Shown here one piece after another: positions 32,710-40,363 of a stretch of DNA of 64,000 nucleotides (its first letter is position 1; each line of letters starts with the position of its first letter). Under the pieces are notes generated by a model, which worked only from the letters and a program-made list of their open reading frames with translations, made no database searches and had not been told where the DNA came from. The stretch comes from Pelagimonas sp. (lineage in GTDB: Bacteria > Pseudomonadota > Alphaproteobacteria > Rhodobacterales > Rhodobacteraceae): positions 1 to 64,000 of the forward strand of contig JAOARQ010000002.1 in the NCBI GenBank assembly GCA_025210455.1, in the 5' to 3' direction. Both the position numbers and the translations under genes were made by a program.

Positions 32710-34233
32710 TCAATCTTCGATGCTGACTGCACCCGATGTGTCTTCGGCAGGGCGACGCGACAGGAACCAGCCCACCGTGATCACGGCCAGAACCAGCAGG
32801 ATCAGCGCAATCGGATAGTTCACGATGCGCGTCCAGTCACCATTCATCAGCGCCAGACTTTGCGACAGCGATACTTCGAACCTTGGCCCAAGGAAGAAGG
32901 CAATGATGAAAATCACCACCGAATAGCCATAGCTGGTCATCAGGTAGCCCAGTCCGGCAAAGACCAGCATCACGGCGACACCAAAAATGCCTCCGGTCGC
33001 CATTGAAACTCCAACAATGCACAGCAGCAGCGCCGAGGCAAAGATGATCGATTCAGGCGCCGAAACCACTTTGACCCAGAACCGCAGCCCCGCCTGCCCC
33101 ACCCAGAGGTTGAGGAAGTTCGCCATGATCATCGCGCCAAACAGCCCATAGATCAGACGCCCCTGATCCTGAAACAACAACGGGCCGGGCTGGATGCCGT
33201 GGATCATGAAAGCACTGATGATCAGCGCCGCCCCCACGCTGCCCGGAATACCCAGCGTCAAAAGCGGGATCAGGTTTGATCCTACCACAGCCGAATTCGC
33301 GGATTCAGCCGCTGCAATGCCCTGCAAGTTGCCTTTGCCAAAGCTCTCGGGTTCTTTTGAGGTGCTTTTGGCGGTGGCATAAGACATAAACGCCGCCGCG
33401 GTTGACCCGATCCCCGGCAAAGCCCCCAAAATGGTGCCAATCACCGCACCGCGCAGCATGGTAAAGCGACAGGCCCAGTATTCCGCCCAGCTGACCCGGC
33501 GGTCACTGGGATCGCCCGTATCCTTGATGTCAATCGCCCCCTTCATTTCCCCCTGGATCTGCGAGAGACGGCGCAGGATCTCCGAAATAGCCAGCATCCC
33601 AATGGCAACCGAGGCCAGCGGCAGGCCATCGAACAGCTCCCAATAACCGAACAGCAGGCGCGGTGAATAGTTTTCCGGGTCACTGCCGATCATGGCGCAA
33701 AGCAGGCCCAGGGCAGCCGCAATAATCCCTTTCAACAGCGAATTGCCAATCAAGCCCGAGAGAACCGCAAAGGCAAAGATCATCAGGGCGAAGATCTCAA
33801 CCGGCCCCATGCGCAGGGCCAGAACTGCCAGCGGCGCTGAGACGGTGATCAGCACGATATCACTGAAAGTATCCCCGGTGACCGAGGAAAACAGCGCCAT
33901 CTTGGTGGCTTTTAGCGGCTTGCCATCACGCGCCAGCGGATAGCCATCCATCGCCGTGGCCGCGGCATCCGGCGTGCCCGGCGTATTCATCAACACCGCA
34001 GGCACAGCGCCGCCCACCAGCCCACCTTTGTTGACCCCGACCAGAAAGGCGATCGCAGGCAGCGGATCAAGCCCAAAGGTAAAAGGAATTGCAATGGCCA
34101 TGGCCATCACCGGGCCAATCCCCGGAACCGCGCCAACAAACTGCCCGACCACCACACCAAACAGCACAAAGGCCAGATTCCACAGGGTAAACGCATCGCC
34201 GAAACCGGCAAGAATTGTAGCCAGATCAACCAT
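32710..34233 (-). CDS. tctA: Tripartite tricarboxylate transporter large membrane subunit TctA
   Basis: This 507-residue membrane protein of the TctA family has about 11-12 hydrophobic segments and the conserved glycine-rich loop near the start (VGAVPGIGPVMAMAI), with a second half-repeat (GALPGIGSTAAAFMSYATAK). It forms the transport channel for a carboxylate delivered by TctC. It follows tctB by 11 nt and ends the marR-tctC-tctB-tctA operon. Confidence 0.93.
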   Translation of the reverse strand: MVDLATILAGFGDAFTLWNLAFVLFGVVVGQFVGAVPGIGPVMAMAIAIPFTFGLDPLPAIAFLVGVNKGGLVGGAVPAVLMNTPGTPDAAATAMDGYPLARDGKPLKATKMALFSSVTGDTFSDIVLITVSAPLAVLALRMGPVEIFALMIFAFAVLSGLIGNSLLKGIIAAALGLLCAMIGSDPENYSPRLLFGYWELFDGLPLASVAIGMLAISEILRRLSQIQGEMKGAIDIKDTGDPSDRRVSWAEYWACRFTMLRGAVIGTILGALPGIGSTAAAFMSYATAKSTSKEPESFGKGNLQGIAAAESANSAVVGSNLIPLLTLGIPGSVGAALIISAFMIHGIQPGPLLFQDQGRLIYGLFGAMIMANFLNLWVGQAGLRFWVKVVSAPESIIFASALLLCIVGVSMATGGIFGVAVMLVFAGLGYLMTSYGYSVVIFIIAFFLGPRFEVSLSQSLALMNGDWTRIVNYPIALILLVLAVITVGWFLSRRPAEDTSGAVSIED

Positions 34234-34244
34234 CAGTCATCTCC

Positions 34245-34670
34245 TTACGGCAAAGCGCGTTCCAGAACCACGGCCACCAGAAACCAGATGCTGGCGGGCA
34301 GCACAGCGACGCCCATCACCAGCCAGAACGGACGGCGTTCACCAATCAGGAACATGATGGCCAGCGCCAGAACCGGCGCCGCATAGGCAAAGCCCACATA
34401 GGACATCAGCAAAAGCCCTGCGGCCAGCAAAACAAAATAGACCCCGGCGAACATGAATTCGCGCAGGTTCTGCACCCGATGTTTTGTGGGTTTCAGCATT
34501 AAAAGCCCGCCACAGAGCGACAACACAATGGCAATCGCATTTGGCACGGCGCTGGCGGTCAGCCAGACACCTTCGGCGGCTTCGATCTGAAGGGGGATGA
34601 TCACAAAGTATAACAGCAGCCCAAACAGCAGGAAAAAGCCGCCTGTCGTGCGATCTGTGGATGATGTCAT
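34245..34670 (-). CDS. tctB: Tripartite tricarboxylate transporter small membrane subunit TctB
   Basis: This 141-residue protein has four predicted membrane segments and the usual TctB size. It lies between tctC and tctA. A strong terminator stands between it and tctC, so it is probably expressed at a lower level than the binding protein. Confidence 0.88.
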   Translation of the reverse strand: MTSSTDRTTGGFFLLFGLLLYFVIIPLQIEAAEGVWLTASAVPNAIAIVLSLCGGLLMLKPTKHRVQNLREFMFAGVYFVLLAAGLLLMSYVGFAYAAPVLALAIMFLIGERRPFWLVMGVAVLPASIWFLVAVVLERALP

Positions 34671-34683
34671 GCGCTGCCCCCCT

Positions 34684-34713
34684 AAAAAAACACCCGCCGG
34701 GATACCCGGCGGG
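34684..34713 (-). terminator. Intra-operon terminator between tctC and tctB
   Basis: On the minus strand CCCGCCGGG (34705-34713) pairs perfectly with CCCGGCGGG (34693-34701) around a 3-nt loop, followed by seven T residues. It would reduce transcription beyond the solute-binding protein gene. Confidence 0.9.
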
Positions 34714-34723
34714 CGTCATGGTT

Positions 34724-35674
34724 TTACTTTTCGCCAAACAGAACTTTGACGTTCTCAACACCGTCAAACATCATCTGCTTGGTGCCTTCGCTGCCAAGAT
34801 TGAGCGGCTGAGACACGGCGGCGTTCTGGATCACTTTGGCCACTTCTTCGGAATTGATCGCCTCATCCAGCGCCTTGCTCAGCGCGGCCACAGCCTCGGG
34901 GGCAGTGCCAGCGGTCGTCGCAAAATAGTAGAAAGGATCGACATATGCCCCATAACCCGATTCACGTACGGTCGGCGTATCGGGCGCATAGTCATGGCGC
35001 GCATCATTGCCCACGGCGATCATCTTGAAATCCCCTGATTCAAGATATTTGATGTGTGTCCCGGACGAGAACCCCGCCACCAGCTGGCCGCCCAGCATCA
35101 GTTTCTGGGTTTCCGCCTCGCCTTTGGTGGAGACAAAGCGGAACTTCGCACCGCTTTCACGGGCCACAACTTCCATCAGCAGTTTTTGCGGCGTAGCCCC
35201 AAAACCGATGGCCAGACCATCACCTGATTTCGACTGTTCAACCATTTCTTCGAGGGTGTTGAACGGCGCATCCGCGCGGGCAATCAGCGCCAACTGCGCA
35301 CGCGACGCGGTGCCCAGATAATCAAAGCTGTCCAGATTGAACGGCAGCTGATCACCGCGCTTCACCAGATTCACCATGATCGGCATGTTGACGCCCAGAC
35401 CAATCACATTGCCTTTTGGGGGCATCTTCGAAATGCCGGTGAACATGGCCACACCGCCGCCGCCGGTTTTATTCTCAGCAATGATGTTCCAGCCGGTCTG
35501 TTCTTTCATCACCTTGGCGATCACACGGCCAATGGTATCGGTTGAGCCACCTGCCCCAAAGCCGATCTGAAGCTTCAGCGTGCCTTTGGGTGCCCAGTCT
35601 TCCGCATGTGCCGCGCCCGCCAGTGCGAGAACCGCACCGGCAATGACGCCTGCGATTTTGGATTTGAGTGTCAT
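34724..35674 (-). CDS. tctC: Tripartite tricarboxylate transporter solute-binding protein TctC
   Basis: This periplasmic Bug/TctC-family binding protein of 316 residues has a signal peptide ending AGAAHA and the ligand-loop segment IGFGAGGSTDTIGRV. The family binds carboxylates such as citrate or aromatic acids. The start at 35674 has AGGAGG 7 nt upstream and overlaps the MarR gene stop by 4 nt, so the regulator and binding protein are co-translated. Confidence 0.92.
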   Translation of the reverse strand: MTLKSKIAGVIAGAVLALAGAAHAEDWAPKGTLKLQIGFGAGGSTDTIGRVIAKVMKEQTGWNIIAENKTGGGGVAMFTGISKMPPKGNVIGLGVNMPIMVNLVKRGDQLPFNLDSFDYLGTASRAQLALIARADAPFNTLEEMVEQSKSGDGLAIGFGATPQKLLMEVVARESGAKFRFVSTKGEAETQKLMLGGQLVAGFSSGTHIKYLESGDFKMIAVGNDARHDYAPDTPTVRESGYGAYVDPFYYFATTAGTAPEAVAALSKALDEAINSEEVAKVIQNAAVSQPLNLGSEGTKQMMFDGVENVKVLFGEK

Positions 35675-36219
35675 AGTATAGCCTCCTGAAGGGTATGTCC
35701 TGTTTCGTTCCTGACAGTGGGTGTGTCTGACTCTGGCAGATCCTGTGCCGCTTGCTTGGCAGCGGCTTCGATGCGCGCGCACATCTCAAGAAATTGCAGC
35801 TGTTCATGATGCGACAGCGCCCGATCCATGGCCCCCGACAGCCGCGCGACATCCGGGTACAGCTTGGCGTGTGTCTGGCGACCCAGATCTTTGAGGAAAA
35901 ACAGTTTTGTGCGCCGGTCAATCTGTGAGGGGCGCGCGCCAATCAGCCCCTGATCAAGCATATCGCCAAGGTGTCTGCTGATCTGAGCCTGCCCAATGCG
36001 GGTGAATTCAACCAGTTGCTTCTGCGTCGCTTCATCCACCAGCGACAAGCCCGCCATGATCCGCCAGGACACCAGCCCGGGGCCATTGTCGCGCGATACA
36101 ACCTTGGTGGTTTCCGATCTCAGGGCACGGGATAGCCGAAAAACTGCAACGGCCAGCAGGCTCACACCCTTTGGCACAGATCCGAGCTCAATACCTTTCA
36201 GACGGTATGTCCCAGCCAT
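35671..36219 (-). CDS. MarR-family transcriptional regulator
   Basis: This 182-residue protein shows a MarR-type winged helix (VEFTRIGQAQISRHLGDMLDQGLI) and the wing DRRTKLFFLKD. It heads the transporter operon and probably senses the transported acid or a metabolite. I chose the start at 36219 (MAGTYRLKG) because GGGAGGA precedes it; the longer frame crosses the promoter. The promoter region carries the cluster's 17-bp motif. Confidence 0.88.
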   Translation of the reverse strand: MAGTYRLKGIELGSVPKGVSLLAVAVFRLSRALRSETTKVVSRDNGPGLVSWRIMAGLSLVDEATQKQLVEFTRIGQAQISRHLGDMLDQGLIGARPSQIDRRTKLFFLKDLGRQTHAKLYPDVARLSGAMDRALSHHEQLQFLEMCARIEAAAKQAAQDLPESDTPTVRNETGHTLQEAIL

Positions 36220-36256
36220 CCACGATTCCTCCCTGGTCGTTTTATAATTCAAACCT

Positions 36257-36273
36257 TGTTTTATATGCAATAC
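36257..36273. promoter_or_regulatory. Third copy of the shared 17-bp operator motif
   Basis: TGTTTTATATGCAATAC lies 38 bp upstream of the MarR start and upstream of the divergent UspA/sulfatase operon. It differs from the 31332 copy at two positions and from the 27068 copy at three. Confidence 0.6.
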
Positions 36274-36376
36274 AAATTTATGACTTATCATATAGCAGGC
36301 CCAACCCGCAGGAATCGGATCGGGCAACAGATGCTCAGGGCGAGGCGCGAAACCACGGCGCACAGGAGGGTGGAGA

Positions 36377-37210
36377 ATGACATTCCGCAATGTACTGGTC
36401 GCATATAACGGCGGCCCCGGCTCACGGGCGGCGCTGGAATTTGCGATCTGGCTGGTCAATCACCATGATGCGCATCTGACCGGGATACTGGCGCATGGGG
36501 CCTCACAGTTTACGCAAAAGATCCCTGCCTGGCTGACACGCTCTTTGAAGTCTTCGCTGACGGATATCGTCGAGGATCGCATCGCAGAGCTGACCCAGTC
36601 TTTCCGGGATGCCACTGCGGGCAAAGTGCCTGCTGACCGGCTGCATTGGCTGGATGTGCGCGAAGAGCCGGATCAGGCGGTTGCCCGCTTTGCCCGACTT
36701 TATGATCTGACCATTGTCGGACAATATGAAAACCTGCTGGGCGCTGATGAGCTGGTCCTGCATCCAGACCGCATCGCCTATGCCAGCGGCCGCCCTACCC
36801 TGCTGATCCCGCGTGATATGGATATGACCCGCGTGGAAACCGACACCGCAGTTGTCGCCTGGGATGGCGGCCGCCGTGCCGCGCGGGCCTTTTTTGATGC
36901 CATGCCCATCTTGCAAAAGCGCAAGCGGGTCATTCTGGCCACGGTTGATCAGGGGCGTGATCGGGAAACCCTGATGAGTAAAGACAATCTGGAACGCATT
37001 CTGGGCCGGCACAACCTGAACCTGGAACATTGCACCCTGCCTGCCTCGGGTTCAACCGCGGCCACCCTGTTGCGGCTGTGTCAGGAAGAAGGGGCCGCGC
37101 CGCTGATCATGGGGGCCTATGAACATGCCCGCTGGTCAGAAGATCTGATGGGCGGCGTTACGCAGGAAATGGCCCAGACACTTACCGTTCCTATTTTGAT
37201 GTCCCACTAA
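36377..37210 (+). CDS. Universal stress protein (tandem UspA domains)
   Basis: This 277-residue cytosolic protein has two UspA-type domains. The first begins FRNVLVAYNGGPGSRAALEFA; the second begins near residue 155 (TAVVAWDGGRRAARAF) and ends with an ATP-binding-like glycine loop (IMGAYEHARWSEDLMGGVT). It is 11 nt before the sulfatase gene and divergent from marR, so it belongs to the catabolic cluster. Its role is probably stress protection or a metabolite sensor; no specific function can be given. Confidence 0.88.
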   Translation: MTFRNVLVAYNGGPGSRAALEFAIWLVNHHDAHLTGILAHGASQFTQKIPAWLTRSLKSSLTDIVEDRIAELTQSFRDATAGKVPADRLHWLDVREEPDQAVARFARLYDLTIVGQYENLLGADELVLHPDRIAYASGRPTLLIPRDMDMTRVETDTAVVAWDGGRRAARAFFDAMPILQKRKRVILATVDQGRDRETLMSKDNLERILGRHNLNLEHCTLPASGSTAATLLRLCQEEGAAPLIMGAYEHARWSEDLMGGVTQEMAQTLTVPILMSH

Positions 37211-37221
37211 GAAGACACGAC

Positions 37222-38835
37222 ATGCCCAAGAAAATCCTCTTCATCATGTGCGATCAGCTCAGATATGACTATCTGGGGTGTTCGGGCCACCCGACAATCC
37301 GCACCCCCAATATCGACGCGCTGGCCGCGCGCGGGGTGCGCTATGATCAGGCCTATGTGCAATCCACCATCTGCGGCCCCAGCCGGATGAGCTATTACAC
37401 CGGGCGCTATGTCCGGTCGCATGGGTCTTACTGGAATGAACATCCGCTGCGTGTGGGGGAAATGACGTTGGGCGATCACCTCAGGCCTTTGGGCACCCGC
37501 ACTGTTTTATGCGGCAAAACCCATATGACCGCCGATACCGAAGGGATGGAGCGTCTGGGGCTCGATAGCACCTCAGGCATTGGGGCTTTGGTTGCGGAAT
37601 GTGGGTTTGAGATTTGGGATCGCAACGATGGCGTTTTCCCGGATGGCGGGAAAAAGCAGCCTACACATTACAACAAACATCTGGCTGAACTGGGCTATGA
37701 CGGGCCAAATCCTTGGCATCAATGGGCGAACTCGGGTCGGGGCAATGACGGCGAAGTCCTGTCGGGCTGGCTGTTGAAACATGCCTCAGAGCCTGCGGCA
37801 GTCGCGGAAGAGGAATCCGAAACCCCCTATACCACAACCCGCGCCATCGAGTTCATGGAACAGGCCAAAGACGAAAGCTGGTGCCTGCATCTGAGCTATA
37901 TCAAGCCACATTGGCCCTATATCGTGCCCGCCCCCTATCACGACATGTATGGGCCGAGTGATATCCAGCCTGTCAACCGCTGCGAAAGCGAACGCGAAAA
38001 TCCGCATCCGCTGCTGCAAGGCTATTTCAACCATCGCTACAGCCATGCCTTTAGCCGGGATGATGTGCGCGAAACGGTGATCCCAGCTTATATGGGGCTG
38101 ATCACCCAGATCGACGATCAGATCGGCCGCCTTATGCGCTATCTGGAAGACAGCGATCAAATGCAGGAGACATTGATCGTCTTTACGTCGGATCATGGCG
38201 ATTACATGGGGGATCACTGGCTGGGCGAAAAAGAGCTGTTCCACGATGCCTCTGCCCGCATTCCGCTGATTGTGGTGGATCCGTCTGCGGATGCGGATGC
38301 CACCCGTGGATCTGTCAGCCCGCATCTGACAGAAGCCATCGACCTGGCCCCCACCTTTGTAGAATATCTGGGTGGGACCGTGCCGGATCATATTCTGGAA
38401 GGGAAATCCCTGCTGCCCGGTCTGCGCGGAGAATCGGCCAGGACACGCGATTTTGTTGTCTCTGAATACGACTATTCAGCCCGCTCGCACCTGCGCCATT
38501 TGTCCAAAGATACCAAGACCTGCGCTTTGACGATGATCTATGACGGGCGCTGGAAAATGATCTGGGTCGAAGGGCACCGCCCGATGCTGTTCGATCTGGA
38601 AAGCGACCCCCAAGAGCTGCGCGATCTGGGCGACATGCCCGACCACGCCGATCAGATCACCCGCCTGCGCGAGATGATGTTCGCCTGGGCGCGCAGACAG
38701 CACAACCGCGTTGCGATCTCGGATGAAAAGATCAACACGGTGATGTGCCGGGATGATGCCGACTATGGTGTCTATCTTGGGTTCTGGGACGAGGAAGAGC
38801 TTGAAAGCTGGAAGGCCAAGCAAGAGCAAGGCTAA
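37222..38835 (+). CDS. Sulfatase / phosphonate monoester hydrolase family enzyme
   Basis: This 537-residue alkaline-phosphatase-superfamily hydrolase has the formylglycine site C51-G-P-S-R55 (STICGPSRMSYYTGRY), the metal-binding N-terminus IMCDQLRYDYLG and the FTSDHGDYMGDH metal motif. There is no signal peptide, so it works in the cytoplasm. Length and motifs resemble phosphonate monoester hydrolases as much as arylsulfatases. It could release a hydroxylated compound from its sulfate or phosphonate ester before oxidation. A terminator follows. Confidence 0.88.
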   Translation: MPKKILFIMCDQLRYDYLGCSGHPTIRTPNIDALAARGVRYDQAYVQSTICGPSRMSYYTGRYVRSHGSYWNEHPLRVGEMTLGDHLRPLGTRTVLCGKTHMTADTEGMERLGLDSTSGIGALVAECGFEIWDRNDGVFPDGGKKQPTHYNKHLAELGYDGPNPWHQWANSGRGNDGEVLSGWLLKHASEPAAVAEEESETPYTTTRAIEFMEQAKDESWCLHLSYIKPHWPYIVPAPYHDMYGPSDIQPVNRCESERENPHPLLQGYFNHRYSHAFSRDDVRETVIPAYMGLITQIDDQIGRLMRYLEDSDQMQETLIVFTSDHGDYMGDHWLGEKELFHDASARIPLIVVDPSADADATRGSVSPHLTEAIDLAPTFVEYLGGTVPDHILEGKSLLPGLRGESARTRDFVVSEYDYSARSHLRHLSKDTKTCALTMIYDGRWKMIWVEGHRPMLFDLESDPQELRDLGDMPDHADQITRLREMMFAWARRQHNRVAISDEKINTVMCRDDADYGVYLGFWDEEELESWKAKQEQG

Positions 38836-38845
38836 CGCAAACAGG

Positions 38846-38867
38846 GGGGCCGGTCAGGCCCCTTTTT
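38846..38867 (+). terminator. Rho-independent terminator after the sulfatase gene
   Basis: GGGGCC (38846-38851), a 5-nt loop, GGCCCC (38857-38862) and TTTTT (38863-38867) form a standard terminator at the end of the cluster. Confidence 0.88.
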
Positions 38868-39188
38868 CCGTCCCCAAGGGCGCAGCCTGCAGGGACACGA
38901 AAACCTGCGCCGGATGTGCGAATAGCTACAAAACCTTTGTGGCTAAGGCGCTGCCACAAAAGAATTTGCGCGTTCCAAAAGCAATATTTCAGACACACCT
39001 TTACCCCGCCCCTCTGTCTCCCTATCTTACGTTGCGGTACGCACAGATCCGATCTTCGCCCGGTCCACTTCACCGGAGCCTGTAACACAGGCGGAGCGCA
39101 GCGATGCCCGGTGTTTTCACAGCACCGGCAACGCTGCACGGGTATATGCGGCCGCTAAGCAAAATCGTTCTCAGAGGACAGACGCGAC
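38868..39188. other. Intergenic region with a hairpin leader
   Basis: No gene is visible in these 320 bases. The part closest to the next gene can fold: CCGGTG (39100 region) with CACCGG about 10 nt later, and a short ACAGGC/GCCTGT pair upstream. It may be a 5' leader, but it matches no riboswitch I know. Confidence 0.35.
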
Positions 39189-39662
39189 ATGACACTAACC
39201 ACCGATGATCTCGCCGCAGCACGTCAGGCCTGGGGGGATGGGCTGATTGCCATTTCCAAAGCCTATGAGGAAGGCGGCATTGATGCTGCCCGCCCCGTTG
39301 CCGAGACCGTTCTGGATTCCGCCTATGGCTATGCCCTGGGGCCGGTCCTGTTCAAACCCACGCTGGCCAGTGGTGATCAGACCTTCCGCCCCACCCGACA
39401 CGGCGCGCTATCCTATTTTGTGGGTCATGATGCTGAATACCCGCTGGATGGCGGCTTTGGTCTGAAGGGGTGGCGCTCAATGGAAAGCATCACCTCCGCC
39501 AGCTTTATCGAAGGCGATGTGGGCATGTGGATGGGCTGGATCAAGCTCACCGACAAGGACGGCAATGTCACTCAGGTTGACAAGACCTTTGGATATAAGA
39601 AAGACGCAGAAGGTGTGATGCGCATCGTGCTGCACCATTCGTCGCTGCCCTACCAGCCATAA
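39189..39662 (+). CDS. Hypothetical SnoaL/CaMKII-association-like protein
   Basis: This 157-residue protein resembles the NTF2-like fold by its pattern of a long N-terminal helix region (ARPVAETVLDSAYGY), FKPTLASG, then beta strands ending in TKTFGYKK-like and RIVLHHSSLP segments, as in DUF4440/CaMKII-association proteins. That family includes small-molecule binders and scaffold domains. AGAGGA precedes the start. It lies 11 nt before the DUF1007 gene and may be co-transcribed. Function unknown. Confidence 0.6.
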   Translation: MTLTTDDLAAARQAWGDGLIAISKAYEEGGIDAARPVAETVLDSAYGYALGPVLFKPTLASGDQTFRPTRHGALSYFVGHDAEYPLDGGFGLKGWRSMESITSASFIEGDVGMWMGWIKLTDKDGNVTQVDKTFGYKKDAEGVMRIVLHHSSLPYQP

Positions 39663-39673
39663 GGCTTTGAAAC

Positions 39674-40363
39674 ATGACACCCTCCTTGCGTTTTGTCGAA
39701 TTCGACTGGTCTGCCGCTTTGCTCGGGCTATGTGCAGGGGGGGCGCTGGCCGCCCTTGGGGCCAGCCCGGCGCTGGCACACCCACATGTTTTTGTGGATG
39801 GCGGCGTTGATTTTCAGTTCAACGCGGATCGCCAGTTGCAAAGCCTGCAGGTGACCTGGCTGTATGATGCCTTTGAAACGCTGTACATGCTGTCCGCCGA
39901 AGGGATGAACCTGACGCCGCAGGGCACGCTGGACGAAGCAGATCGTCTGGAACTGGTGCGCAGGCTGAGCAACTGGCCAGAGGATTTCGACGGCTCTGCC
40001 CATCTGAAGATCGACGGCGCAGAGATCGCGCTGGACTGGCCGAGCGGTTTGGATGCGCAGATGATCGATGGGCGTTTGCAGCTGACCTTCACCCGCGCGC
40101 TGAGCGATCCGCTTGATCTGCGAGGTATCACCGCCGAAGTCGCCTTTTTCGAATCCACCTATTTCTTTGATTTCACGCTGACAAAAGCGCCAGAACTGCG
40201 CGGCAACGCGATGGGCTGCGGACCGCAGGTCATCCCCTTCGACCCGGACAGCAATGACCAAGAGCTCTTGGATGTGCTTGCCAAACTCAGCCGCGAAGAA
40301 ACATCCGGCATCGACAATGTCGGGGCATTCTTTGCGGATCAGATTATTCTGCGCTGCGACTAA
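39674..40363 (+). CDS. DUF1007 family exported protein
   Basis: This 229-residue exported protein has a signal peptide ending SPALA, immediately followed by HPHVFVDGGVDF, the DUF1007 hallmark with paired histidines at the mature N-terminus. The family is often encoded near nickel, cobalt or zinc transport genes, but none is adjacent here. Its stop overlaps the convergent priA stop by 4 nt. Confidence 0.82.
   Translation: MTPSLRFVEFDWSAALLGLCAGGALAALGASPALAHPHVFVDGGVDFQFNADRQLQSLQVTWLYDAFETLYMLSAEGMNLTPQGTLDEADRLELVRRLSNWPEDFDGSAHLKIDGAEIALDWPSGLDAQMIDGRLQLTFTRALSDPLDLRGITAEVAFFESTYFFDFTLTKAPELRGNAMGCGPQVIPFDPDSNDQELLDVLAKLSREETSGIDNVGAFFADQIILRCD

Noticed and set aside
37222-38835. Choline sulfatase (BetC) call for the sulfatase
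   Set aside because: No bet genes are adjacent and the N-terminal motifs fit phosphonate monoester hydrolases or arylsulfatases equally well.
38868-39188. Riboswitch before the SnoaL-like gene
   Set aside because: Hairpins exist but no known riboswitch core (cobalamin, TPP, glycine, SAM) could be recognised.
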